A stretch of DNA of 32,525 nt, taken from NCBI GenBank assembly GCA_003670925.1, contig QWQG01000243.1:1-32525 (forward strand), given 5' to 3'. A program made the translations under genes and the position numbers. Shown piece by piece: positions 24,806 through 32,525 of the stretch. The notes under the pieces were generated by a model that saw only the letters and a list, made by a program, of their open reading frames with translations, was not told the origin of the DNA and did not search any database. The stretch's first letter is position 1. Every line of letters starts with the position of its first letter. This DNA comes from Planctomycetota bacterium (GTDB lineage: Bacteria > Planctomycetota > Planctomycetia > Planctomycetales > Planctomycetaceae).

Positions 24806-25720
24806 TCACTCCTCGATAACGCGGACGGTCGTGAGTGACTTGATCAGGCTGTGATCGTCCCACTTCCAGACGACTTTTTTGTCGCGAGTGACTTCGAACG
24901 CGTGGGCGCCTTTGCTTTCTTGGCCGCGCAGGAAGTTGCCGACGATGAGATTGCCGTTCTTGAGTTGCTGAATACTGGAGACCCATGTGATGTTCAGTTC
25001 CGGCGCGTCGCCGGCACCGAACTCCCACGCGATTTTTTTGTCGGGCGTGACCTCGATCACACGTTTCTGTGTGCCGCACGAGATCAGCGTGTTCCCGTTC
25101 TCCAGCCGTTGGGCATCGCCCACGTTTTCCACGCCCGTGTATTCCCAGAGAACGTTGCCGTCAGGATCCACTTCACGCACCGCCCCTTCACCCTCGTGCG
25201 CAGCAAGAATGTTGCCGTTCGCGAGCTTGTGAATGTTGCGGACCTGAAGATGATACTCAGTCTGATTCGTGTGCAGCGGGGTGACATGGACGACTTCCCC
25301 TTTCGAATTCACCTCCACGGCCTGGCACGGTCCCTGTTCTGCGACGAGCGTGTTTCCGTTTGGCAGTCGGCTGCATCCGAACACCTGCATCGACTTGCTG
25401 ACGTAGTCGAAGACCTGGACACCACGCGGTGTGATTTCGCGGACACCGGTGGGTTTGCCGCCATAACCAAACAGGATGTTGCCATCAGGCTGTACTTCAA
25501 AAATCACCGTTGTGCTCGGCGGTGTATATTCCCAGACCTGTTTGCCGTCGGAATCCAGCTCAAGGAGTCGGTTTGGACCTTTTCCGTACTCCGCAAGCAC
25601 CAGACGATGTTTGATTGGGCCATCGGCCGCGTCAGCGTGACTCGTCAGCGTCACTGTAAGAGCGAAGATGCAGAAAAAGGATCGGGCCAGCAAGTTTCGG
25701 GGCGAAGAATTGCTTTGCAT
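24806..25720 (-). CDS. Exported beta-propeller protein
   Basis: 304 residues. The signal peptide is near residues 10-31 (LLARSFFCIFALTVTLTSHADA). The body is a repeated four-strand pattern of about 40-45 residues with the words 'LPNGNTLVAE', 'LANGNILAAHEGEGAVREVD', 'LENGNTLISCGTQKRVIEV' and 'LKNGNLIVGNF', each followed by a 'K.VWEY/AWEF' strand. This is the PQQ-like/arylsulfotransferase-related propeller seen in many planctomycete secreted proteins, probably six to seven blades. No catalytic residues can be assigned; it may bind a sugar, metal or protein partner in the periplasm. The start at 25720 has AGGAG about seven bases upstream. It is convergent with the gene at 21263. Confidence 0.85.
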   Translation of the reverse strand: MQSNSSPRNLLARSFFCIFALTVTLTSHADAADGPIKHRLVLAEYGKGPNRLLELDSDGKQVWEYTPPSTTVIFEVQPDGNILFGYGGKPTGVREITPRGVQVFDYVSKSMQVFGCSRLPNGNTLVAEQGPCQAVEVNSKGEVVHVTPLHTNQTEYHLQVRNIHKLANGNILAAHEGEGAVREVDPDGNVLWEYTGVENVGDAQRLENGNTLISCGTQKRVIEVTPDKKIAWEFGAGDAPELNITWVSSIQQLKNGNLIVGNFLRGQESKGAHAFEVTRDKKVVWKWDDHSLIKSLTTVRVIEE

Positions 25721-25784
25721 GGGTGGTCTCCTATTGCATGAACAATGGAATATTCAACAGGCGGGTGTCGATGATGATGGCTCG

Positions 25785-26207
25785 TCACGCGCTGCCAGGG
25801 TACACCCGAGTCAGTACGATTCTGTAGGACAGGCCGTACGAACTTGAGTCGACTTTAATTTGTATATCTTTTGCTGCGGCAAGACGCAACCAAGCAGGTA
25901 AAGTTCCGCTGTGGCTCCTCATCACGCCATTCAGGATCGTACCAGAGTCGAACCCAGTGCCTAGGTCAGCGCACCCTCCGTAAACGGTGTAATCATAGTG
26001 CGCACGAGAATTGACGGGGCCGGTCATTTCCTCCTCAGGGATCGCTTTGATTGTGGTCCACAAACCTGCAGTGGCTGTGCCTGCGATCGTCTCTTTTGTT
26101 GGATCTCCCCATCGCACACTGCCTCCTGCCAGTGGTGCAACTAGGTTTGTGCCAATTGTCAGATCGTACCCTGCCATCAGATCCGGTCCGATCCTCGCAG
26201 CGCCCAC
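25785..26207 (-). CDS. Hypothetical protein, possibly a gene remnant
   Basis: 140 residues from a GTG at 26207. No family is recognised. The sequence is protein-like: AGYDLTIGTNLVAPLAGGSV, AGLWTTIKAIPEEEMTGPVN, YDYTVYGGCADLGTGFDSGT, and it ends with YRIVLTRVYPGSA. There is no signal peptide and no clear ribosome site. In the same frame upstream lies a TAG stop, beyond which another protein-like stretch continues, so this may be the 3' part of a broken gene rather than a complete one. It lies just upstream of the propeller gene on the same strand. Confidence 0.45.
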   Translation of the reverse strand: MGAARIGPDLMAGYDLTIGTNLVAPLAGGSVRWGDPTKETIAGTATAGLWTTIKAIPEEEMTGPVNSRAHYDYTVYGGCADLGTGFDSGTILNGVMRSHSGTLPAWLRLAAAKDIQIKVDSSSYGLSYRIVLTRVYPGSA

Positions 26208-26212
26208 TTGAA

Positions 26213-26460
26213 AGTGATCGAGCCGCTACGCACCACGCCGGTCACGCGCTGTTCCCACAAAATTGACGATATTCGCCGCTTCAGCCGTCAGTTCGAACAG
26301 ACCGTCAAACATCATTGCCGCATCTGACGCAAAGATATTTCGATAATTCGCTTCAAAATACAGCGGCGACATCGTCTGAAGCAGGAAGCCGTCAGCCTTC
26401 GGCACTTACACAGAATAGCAGCATCGCGATCACGATCATGGTGGTCAAAATCTTCAGCAT
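26213..26460 (-). pseudogene. Possible 5' part of a broken gene
   Basis: From ATG 26460 the frame reads a plausible export leader (MLKILTTMIVIAMLLFCVSA) and then hits a stop after two more codons. One frame over, an open stretch continues with LQTMSPLYFEANYRNIFASD and MMFDGLFELTAEAANIVNFV, then a TAG, and the same frame goes on as the 25785-26207 coding region. One frameshift and one nonsense codon would therefore join all three parts into a single exported protein of roughly 220 residues. It could equally be non-coding DNA that happens to stay open. Confidence 0.35.
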
Positions 26461-26498
26461 GGGTCCGGCCAGCGAACGTCGGAATGATGAGGATCAAT

Positions 26499-29330
26499 TC
26501 ACGGCAGAAACATGAACTCGTTGCTGGCCAGCAACGCATGTGCGAGTAGTTCCAATTGATTCAACTGATCGGCAGTCGGAGGCTCGGCCGGAGTCTGCAG
26601 GAATGTCAACGCCACCGCGATCTCATCCTCCGTCGGCGGTCGACCATATGCCAGTTGCCAGCCACGTTGGAGACGGTCATGCTCATTCGAGGCTGCTTGT
26701 TCGAGCCGCTTGGCGAACTCACGGCTCATTTCAAACATGAACGGGCTGTTCAGGACGAACAACTGCTGTTGCGGCACAGTCGTCACATTGCGTTGATCGC
26801 TGGTCACATTTGGTTCAGGGAAATCAAAGAGAGTGAGCGTGGCATTGGGCGCATATCGGCTGACGACCGTGTAGAGCGTGCGGCGACGTCCCGCAGGATT
26901 GTCCGCTTCAAATCCGTTGAGCCTATTGAAAAAGTTGAACCCTTCAATTTCTTTGACACCCGGCGTCGTCTGATCCACGGAGGGCCCACCCACTTGATGG
27001 TCAAGCTTGCCCGCGACACTGAGCAACGCATCGCGCCACGCTTCGATATCAAGTCGCCGCGGAGTCATGCGCCACAGGTATTCGTTGCCGGGATCAATCG
27101 CCATGTTGCCAGAGTGCTGAGCACTGCTGAGCTGATAAGTTGCCGATCGCATGATCTCGCGATGCAGCCATTTGATCGACCAACCGGACTCCATGAATTG
27201 CACAGCGAGTGTGTCCAGCAGTTCCGGGTGCGTCGGCGGGCTGCCGAGCTTTCCAAAATTGCTCAGCGTAGGCACGATGCCGCGACCAAAATGATAATGC
27301 CAGACGCGATTGACAAAGACCCGCGCGGTCAGCGGGTTCTGTGGACTCACGATCGCGTTGGCCAAGTCCAGCCGCGAAAACGGTTTCCCTTCTGATTGGT
27401 TATCGAGTGAACTTAGGATGCGAGGGAAACCGGGCGGCGCGGGTTCGCCCAGGTTTTCAGGGTTTCCGCGGACGAAGACCTGCATGGCCTGACCGCCGCC
27501 ATGAATGCTGGGCATCATCGGTCCCGACGGCGCTGGGTTCTTTGTCAATGCATCGAGCTGTGTCTGAAGGTCAGCAAGTTGGTGTTTTTCAGGTTCGGCC
27601 AGTAAACCGGCAAGGTCGTTTTCGGCCACAAAGAACGGAGCATTGGCATCCTTCCACAGAACCGTAAGCAAGCGTTCGATTTCCGGCGGAACAGGAGTCG
27701 GTTGCTTTGCCGGATCGGTGACTGGCTGCTCGCTCGCCTTAAGAGCGTCCAACGCGGCGAGGACGGCCATTTTCAACGCTTCGGCCTGTTGGCGCATCGA
27801 GTCGGTGGATTCGACGGTGGCAGAATCATTCGCCTGCTTCGCTGCCTCGCGAAGACCCTTGAAGATGGGCTCATCGGTGGATTCTCCAAGGATCTTCACC
27901 CAACGATTCAGAAAGTAGAGCTCCAGACTTTCCTGTTTTGCAAACGCGTTGTCATCGAGCGGCAGTTTGTGATTCCGCAGCACAAGCATTTTGTCGGCGG
28001 CTATGACGTACGCATCCGCTCTCTCCAGCGCCAGGCGACCAATTTGTCGTGACTGGTCTTCCTTCCATTTTTTTAGACTGGTCGTCTGTTGTTCGACCTG
28101 CGCGGTCCATTGCTTGTGAGCTTCGATCGTCTCCGGAGATGCCAGCATGCGAGTCGGCCAATCCGCACCATTGTACGCGGCTGCCAGCGAATAGTAGTCA
28201 CGTGTCGGAATCGGATCGAACTTGTGATCGTGGCATCGGGCACATGAAACGGTGAGTCCCAGAATCCCGCGAGACAACGTATCGACTCGATCTTCGAGTT
28301 CATCGGCTTTGGCCTTGGCTTCTCCGGCGGCACCTTTGCGGAATTGAGGACCCAGTGACTGGAATCCAAGTCCTGCCAGTCGCGTGACATAATCAGCCGC
28401 TGGTCCAGGCACTTCGTCACCGGCGATCTGCAGCCGCACGAATTCATCGTAGGGCATGTCGTCATTGAGAGCCTTCACAACCCAGTCGCGATACAGGTAG
28501 GCGGCCGGAGTCGGCGTCAGGAATGAGTTGCCCTGATCGTCCGCATAACGTGCGACATCCAGCCAGTATCGGCCCCAGCGTTCACCATAATGCGGCGACG
28601 ACAGCAATCGATCGATGACGCGATCCCAGGCCCCAGGCTCAGGGTCGTTTTCAAACGCCGTCACTTCTTCCGGCGTCGGAGGCAGGCCGATCAAATCGAA
28701 CGTGGCGCGGCGGATCAATTCCTGTCTGGTCGCTAGACGAACAGGCTGCAGCGATCGTTGCTCCAGCGCGGCCAGCACGAAGTGATCGAGCGGTTGCTGT
28801 GGCCAATTACTGTCAACCACATGCGGTGCCGCATGTCTCACGGGCGGTTGGAATGCCCAAAGCTGGCGTCCGGCTTCGAAGTCAATGCCACGTTTTTCCG
28901 CAGCCCCCGACGTATTCTTCTCGCGCGGATCCGGCGCGCCCATCCCCACCCATTTTTCAAGAATGCCAATTTGTTCAGCCGATAACGGTTCCTGCGGAGG
29001 CATCTGGAGTGCTTTGTCCGTGTACCGCACCGATTTGATCAGCACACTCTCATCTGGTTTTCCCGGCACGATCACTGGTCCGGACGCGCCTCCTTGTTGA
29101 ACGCCTGCACGATTGTCAAGACGTAGATCGCCTTCAAGTTTTCCGGCAATGGCCGCGTCATCGCTGTGGCATTCGTAACAATGGCGCACCAGAAGTGGAC
29201 GGACGTTTGCTTCAAAAAATTCGACGCTGCGCGCGTCGAGTTCTTGCGCAGGCAGCGGGCTTGCGAGCCAGACGAGGATCAGGCCGCTGAGGGTTCGGAG
29301 TCGCGATTTCAGCATCGGGTTGACATTCAT
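26499..29330 (-). CDS. PSCyt1/DUF1549/DUF1553 protein, standard form
   Basis: 943 residues. The signal peptide is about residues 1-28 (LRTLSGLILVWLASPLPA). PSCyt1 has CYECH at 51-55. DUF1549 follows with RRATFDLIGLPPTPEEV, SSPHYGERWGRYWLDVARYA and a second SCARCHDHKFDPI. DUF1553 has NPLTARVFVNRVWHYHFGRG, LGSPPTHPELLDTLA and RNVTTVPQQQLFVLNSPFM. The region between is Gln/Ala/Lys-rich and probably helical. The ATG at 29330 overlaps the stop of the DUF1501 gene by four bases (ATGA) and has AGGAG eight bases upstream, so translation is coupled. The two probably work together in the periplasm, but neither has a known biochemical function. Confidence 0.94.
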   Translation of the reverse strand: MNVNPMLKSRLRTLSGLILVWLASPLPAQELDARSVEFFEANVRPLLVRHCYECHSDDAAIAGKLEGDLRLDNRAGVQQGGASGPVIVPGKPDESVLIKSVRYTDKALQMPPQEPLSAEQIGILEKWVGMGAPDPREKNTSGAAEKRGIDFEAGRQLWAFQPPVRHAAPHVVDSNWPQQPLDHFVLAALEQRSLQPVRLATRQELIRRATFDLIGLPPTPEEVTAFENDPEPGAWDRVIDRLLSSPHYGERWGRYWLDVARYADDQGNSFLTPTPAAYLYRDWVVKALNDDMPYDEFVRLQIAGDEVPGPAADYVTRLAGLGFQSLGPQFRKGAAGEAKAKADELEDRVDTLSRGILGLTVSCARCHDHKFDPIPTRDYYSLAAAYNGADWPTRMLASPETIEAHKQWTAQVEQQTTSLKKWKEDQSRQIGRLALERADAYVIAADKMLVLRNHKLPLDDNAFAKQESLELYFLNRWVKILGESTDEPIFKGLREAAKQANDSATVESTDSMRQQAEALKMAVLAALDALKASEQPVTDPAKQPTPVPPEIERLLTVLWKDANAPFFVAENDLAGLLAEPEKHQLADLQTQLDALTKNPAPSGPMMPSIHGGGQAMQVFVRGNPENLGEPAPPGFPRILSSLDNQSEGKPFSRLDLANAIVSPQNPLTARVFVNRVWHYHFGRGIVPTLSNFGKLGSPPTHPELLDTLAVQFMESGWSIKWLHREIMRSATYQLSSAQHSGNMAIDPGNEYLWRMTPRRLDIEAWRDALLSVAGKLDHQVGGPSVDQTTPGVKEIEGFNFFNRLNGFEADNPAGRRRTLYTVVSRYAPNATLTLFDFPEPNVTSDQRNVTTVPQQQLFVLNSPFMFEMSREFAKRLEQAASNEHDRLQRGWQLAYGRPPTEDEIAVALTFLQTPAEPPTADQLNQLELLAHALLASNEFMFLP

Positions 29331-30874
29331 GCGATGATCTCCTGCACCACGCGCCCGTGAACGTCAGTGAGACGAAAATCTCGGCCGCTGTAACGATAAG
29401 TCAGCTTCTCATGATCCAGCCCCATGAGGTGCAGCATCGTCGCATGCAGATCATGCACATGGACTGGATGCTCCACGGCTTTGAACCCGAATTCATCCGT
29501 AGCACCATAGGTCATGCCACCTTTGACGCCGCCGCCGGCCATCCACACCGTGAATCCGTGGTGATTGTGATCACGTCCATCGTTCCCTTGGGAAGTCGGA
29601 GTCCGCCCGAATTCACCGCCCCACAACACCAATGTGTCTTCCAGTAGGCCTCGTTGTTTCAGATCCCCAAGCAACGCCGCGATCGGACGATCCACCACTT
29701 TGGCATGATTGCGGTGTGACTCCGTGTTGCCGCTGTGGTGATCCCACGGCTGGCTCTTGCCGCAATAAATTTGCACAACGCGGACTCCTCGTTCGACAAG
29801 TCGACGAGCCAGCAAACAATTGCGGCCATAGGTAGCGCGCTTGAAGCCGCCATCCCCACTTGTGGCCACCAACTCAGACTCGGGACCAATCAAGCCATAG
29901 GCCGCCAGTGTCTCAGCCGTTTCTGCGCTCGTATCGAAAGCATCAGCTGCGGAGTGCTCCATTTTGAAAGCCATTTCAAGCGATTGAATCCGAGCATTCA
30001 TCGAATTTTCTGCGCCCCGGCGTTCCAGATGCATGGCGTTTAGACGCTGGATCAGGTCGAGTTCACGACGTTGTGTGGTCGGGGATAGCTCCGCATTCTG
30101 GAGGTAAGGAATGACTTCCCGCGGATTGTAATCCTTAGGCAGCGCGACTTGGCAACCCTGATAGATGCCTGGCAGAAAACGACTGCTCCAGTTCGAGGGA
30201 CCATTGACCGGTTGACCCTGTTCGCCAAGTACCACAAACCCCGGCAGGTTTTCATTTTCGCTTCCGAGCCCGTAGAGCAGCCATGAACCATAGCAGGGAC
30301 GGTTCGGTTGAATGCTGCCGGTGAACATCATCCAATTCGATGATTCATGAACGGGAACGTCGGTTTGCATCGAACGAATGACACACAAGTCATCCGCGAA
30401 CCGCGCGACTTCCGGGAACAACTCACTGATTTCTAGTCCGGACTGACCGTATTTTGAAAACTTGAACGGCGAGGGCATCAGACCACCGGTCGCATTTTCC
30501 GTGGTCAGCTTCACGGTACTTTCCGGACGCTGGCCAGCAAATTGCTCCAACGCCGGCTTAGGATCAAAGGTATCGACCTGTGATGGCGCGCCGTTCATCC
30601 AAAGATGAATGACGCGTTTGGCTCTGGCTGGAAAATGCGGCGTCTGAGGCATCAGCGGACTTCCCGACGAGGCCTGAGCGGATCCCGATGATGCGGCTCC
30701 GGATGCCTGCTGGCTGATTGCCGCTGCAAGACCTAGGGTTCCAATCCCGTTAAAGCCCTTGGCCAGCATTGTCCGCCGCGAGAACAGATGGTTGTTCTCA
30801 AAGAAGTTGGGCTGGCGCGCCTGTTCTAAAACGTTTTTCCAGAGCTGGTCGCGGCTGAGCGGGATCTTTTTCAT
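29327..30874 (-). CDS. Tat-exported DUF1501 protein
   Basis: 515 residues. The N-terminal region has a twin-arginine signal: SRRTMLAKGFNGIGTLGLAA at about 33-52. The DUF1501 (sulfatase-like/alkaline-phosphatase-related fold) domain follows: AKRVIHLWMNGAPSQVDTFDP, GLEISELFPEVARFADDLCV, GENSMNARIQSLEMAF and VVQIYCGKSQPWDHHSGN, with LVLWGGEFGRTPTSQGNDGRDHNHHG and the C-terminal MLHLMGLDHEKLTYRYSGRD. The HNHHG region resembles a metal site, though metal binding is inferred. It pairs with the PSCyt1/DUF1549 gene downstream by a four-base overlap, the classic planctomycete arrangement. Export folded through Tat suggests a cofactor is inserted in the cytoplasm. The ribosome site at 30874 is weak. 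Confidence 0.93.
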   Translation of the reverse strand: MKKIPLSRDQLWKNVLEQARQPNFFENNHLFSRRTMLAKGFNGIGTLGLAAAISQQASGAASSGSAQASSGSPLMPQTPHFPARAKRVIHLWMNGAPSQVDTFDPKPALEQFAGQRPESTVKLTTENATGGLMPSPFKFSKYGQSGLEISELFPEVARFADDLCVIRSMQTDVPVHESSNWMMFTGSIQPNRPCYGSWLLYGLGSENENLPGFVVLGEQGQPVNGPSNWSSRFLPGIYQGCQVALPKDYNPREVIPYLQNAELSPTTQRRELDLIQRLNAMHLERRGAENSMNARIQSLEMAFKMEHSAADAFDTSAETAETLAAYGLIGPESELVATSGDGGFKRATYGRNCLLARRLVERGVRVVQIYCGKSQPWDHHSGNTESHRNHAKVVDRPIAALLGDLKQRGLLEDTLVLWGGEFGRTPTSQGNDGRDHNHHGFTVWMAGGGVKGGMTYGATDEFGFKAVEHPVHVHDLHATMLHLMGLDHEKLTYRYSGRDFRLTDVHGRVVQEIIA

Positions 30875-31259
30875 GGGATGCTACAAACTCTCTGGATGAT
30901 TCAGCATGAACACGATTCTGCAAGTCATTCCCCGCAAGCCGTGATTCGGCCGCGATGCAATATAACGTCATATCATTCGATCTTGGCTCGAGGTAGCCAG
31001 CATTCTTGAGAGAAGCTTGTAGCCAGCTCCGGTCGATGTGCCAGACTCCGGTTCGGGGGTTTGACCTTGATTGCGTTAAATTTTCGTCGAACCACCTTGA
31101 GTAGCGAGGTATTCGCCATTGTTGACTAAGATCGTCTTATCCGTGATGCTCAGCCAGATTCTGATCTCCGCAATTGGCTGAATCCTCGCTCCGGTGAATT
31201 CAATTGTTCCGCAGAAGTGAGCGACTGCTGCAACTGTCTCAATTCAACGGGAGTCTGCC
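30875..31259. other. Divergent intergenic region
   Basis: 385 bases between two divergently oriented DUF1501 genes. Promoters for both should be here. No repeat, riboswitch or operator is obvious. A short plus-strand frame starting at GTG 31217 is out of frame with the DUF1501 gene and is rejected as a gene. Confidence 0.4.
31249..31253 (+). promoter_or_regulatory. Ribosome binding site supporting a CTG start
   Basis: GGGAG lies six bases before CTG 31260, the ideal spacing. It is the main sequence evidence for choosing a CTG start for the DUF1501 gene, since no standard start codon lies in frame before the Tat signal. Confidence 0.5.
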
Positions 31260-32525
31260 CTGTCAACCAGCCCTTGCACTCGTGTTCATACGCTGCCGTC
31301 TGTCAGTCGCCGCGGCGCGCTGCATGCGGGGTTGCTCGGTCTGGGCGGATTGAGTCTAGCGCACCTGCTGCAGGAACGCGCTCTGGCGGATGCAACGTCA
31401 CCAAAGGACACGGCTGTCATTTTTCTGTTTCTCCATGGTGGCCCTAGCCAGTTGGAAACATATGACCTGAAACCGCTTGCACCATCCGCAGTTCGGGGCC
31501 CGTGCATGCCCATTCCCACAAAGGTGCTAGGCCTAGATCTGTGCGAATTGCTGCCGCTGCATGCAAAGACGGCTGATCGTTTCTCACTGATCCGTTCCTG
31601 TACGCATGGCGAGGGAGGACATTTTGAGGCCCATGGACGCTTTATGTCGGGCCATCCGGGGCTCAAGACCGGAACGTTTGAATCGACTCACCCACAAATG
31701 GGTGCCATCGTCGGTCGAGCTCTGAAGTCGCGTGTCCGCGGTTTGCCAGCGGCGGTCGGCATGGGCTTGGTGATCTACAACAGTGCGTACGGCGAGTACC
31801 TTCCGGGGATCGGTGAGGGCTACTGGAGTAGCGCTTGGCGACCTCCGATTGTGACGAAAACAGGTCTGCCGAATTCAACGCTTTCGATTGACGGCGGACG
31901 GCTCAACGACCGCGTGGCACTCCTGCAGCAATTTGATCACATGCGTCGGGATGTTGATCAACGCGGGAACATGAATTCGATCGACGAATTTAATCGGACG
32001 GCACTCGACATCCTCACGGCAGACAAGGCCCGCCAGGCGTTTGACATTTCGGACGAAGATCCGCGTCTCGTCGCCCAATATGGCGACGAATGGGGACAGA
32101 ATGCGCTGGTCGCACGACGCTTGGTCGAAGCGGGAGTGAGTTTCGTGACCATCAGTGTTCCGGGAGGCGTCAAAGCGATGGACGCCCCGGGTTGGGACGA
32201 CCACGCAATCAATATCGACCTGCCGACCATCATGCGTCATCGACTTCCGGTCTACGATCAGGTGGTGACGACGCTGATCAACGACATCTACGATCGCGGT
32301 CTTGACAGGAAAGTGTTGGTCATAGCGGCTGGGGAATTTGGCCGCACACCGTTGGGAACTCTGCAGCCGGGGACAACGACGAAACAGTTGCAGTGGGGTA
32401 GGGATCACTGGCCCGGCGCGCAGTCAATTTTGATTTCCGGTGGCGGATTCCGCATGGGCCAAGTGATTGGATCGACCGACCAGCATGCCGCTTATCCGCG
32501 CGAGCGGCCGCTCGATCCTCAGGAC
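31260..32525 (+). CDS. Tat-exported DUF1501 protein, 3' end outside window
   Basis: At least 422 codons, open to the window edge. The N-terminus has VSRRGALHAGLLGLGGLSLA, a Tat signal. The DUF1501 domain includes AVIFLFLHGGPSQLETYDLK, CTHGEGGHFEAHGRFMSGHP, GDEWGQNALVARRLVEAGVS, GWDDHAINID and VLVIAAGEFGRTP. Oddly, there is no ATG, GTG or TTG in this frame between the upstream stop at 31218-31220 and the Tat motif. CTG at 31260 is the best start: GGGAG lies at 31249-31253, six bases upstream. It is a paralogue of the gene at 29327 but of a different subgroup. Its usual PSCyt1/DUF1549 partner is not adjacent; the nearest plus-strand candidate ends at 24616. Confidence 0.9.
   Translation, partial: MSTSPCTRVHTLPSVSRRGALHAGLLGLGGLSLAHLLQERALADATSPKDTAVIFLFLHGGPSQLETYDLKPLAPSAVRGPCMPIPTKVLGLDLCELLPLHAKTADRFSLIRSCTHGEGGHFEAHGRFMSGHPGLKTGTFESTHPQMGAIVGRALKSRVRGLPAAVGMGLVIYNSAYGEYLPGIGEGYWSSAWRPPIVTKTGLPNSTLSIDGGRLNDRVALLQQFDHMRRDVDQRGNMNSIDEFNRTALDILTADKARQAFDISDEDPRLVAQYGDEWGQNALVARRLVEAGVSFVTISVPGGVKAMDAPGWDDHAINIDLPTIMRHRLPVYDQVVTTLINDIYDRGLDRKVLVIAAGEFGRTPLGTLQPGTTTKQLQWGRDHWPGAQSILISGGGFRMGQVIGSTDQHAAYPRERPLDPQD

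Noticed and set aside
24851-25741. Plus-strand frame of 296 codons opposite the propeller gene
   Set aside because: The minus strand encodes a clear repeated propeller pattern with a signal peptide and an AGGAG site; the plus-strand frame is its shadow.
25785-26460. Phage tail or prophage remnant
   Set aside because: No integrase, attachment-site repeats, capsid or tail genes are nearby and the translated fragments match no phage motif I recognise.
26556-27395. Plus-strand frame of 279 codons within the DUF1549/DUF1553 gene
   Set aside because: It is antisense to the DUF1553 domain, which has clear conserved blocks, and shows no family of its own.
31217-31447. Plus-strand frame with GTG start and several Cys residues
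   Set aside because: It is one base out of frame with the DUF1501 gene and ends soon after; the DUF1501 frame explains the region.

Overview
The window looks like a planctomycete chromosome, most likely family Planctomycetaceae. Three sets of genes point there: PSCyt1/DUF1549/DUF1553 cytochrome-like proteins paired with Tat-exported DUF1501 proteins, a DUF1559 pseudopilin-like protein beside a DUF1573 lipoprotein, and many signal-peptide proteins of unknown role among housekeeping genes. GC content is moderate. I recognised no tRNA, rRNA, CRISPR array, transposase or prophage.

Layout. Positions 179-1550 (minus strand) hold a RicT/PSP1-type protein followed by a Minf_1886-family protein. Positions 2292-6030 (plus) form a tight four-gene operon for exported proteins: a LolA-like protein with a C-terminal membrane anchor, a small secreted protein with 12 cysteines, a DUF1559 pseudopilin-like protein and a DUF1573 lipoprotein. 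Positions 6521-13106 (plus) carry dCTP deaminase, GatA, a protease / LamG-like / SirB1-like fusion and a short SecA-like ATPase with an altered Walker A motif. Positions 13314-20940 (minus) are seven genes in one direction: lysyl-tRNA synthetase, a LolE-type permease, a LolD-type ATPase, a DUF1499 protein, a ClpP-fold protein, a ThuA-domain protein and a YgfZ-type folate-binding protein.

Positions 21263-32525 are dominated by planctomycete paralogue families. There is a lone long PSCyt1/DUF1549/DUF1553 gene (plus), a beta-propeller gene (minus), a decayed-looking locus, a translationally coupled DUF1501 and PSCyt1/DUF1549/DUF1553 pair (minus), and a second DUF1501 gene (plus) that runs off the window and appears to start at CTG.

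How the genes relate. The LolD/LolE pair would release lipoproteins from the inner membrane, and the window encodes at least one candidate lipoprotein (the DUF1573 protein). GatA and LysRS serve tRNA charging, Dcd serves dUMP/dTTP supply, and YgfZ-type proteins support Fe-S cluster enzymes. The most distinctive items are the 2292-6030 operon with its Cys-rich protein, the SecA-like ATPase, the three-part protease fusion, the CTG start at 31260, and palindromic repeats at the dcd/gatA junction and between the two Lol genes. All family calls come from reading motifs; no database search was run.
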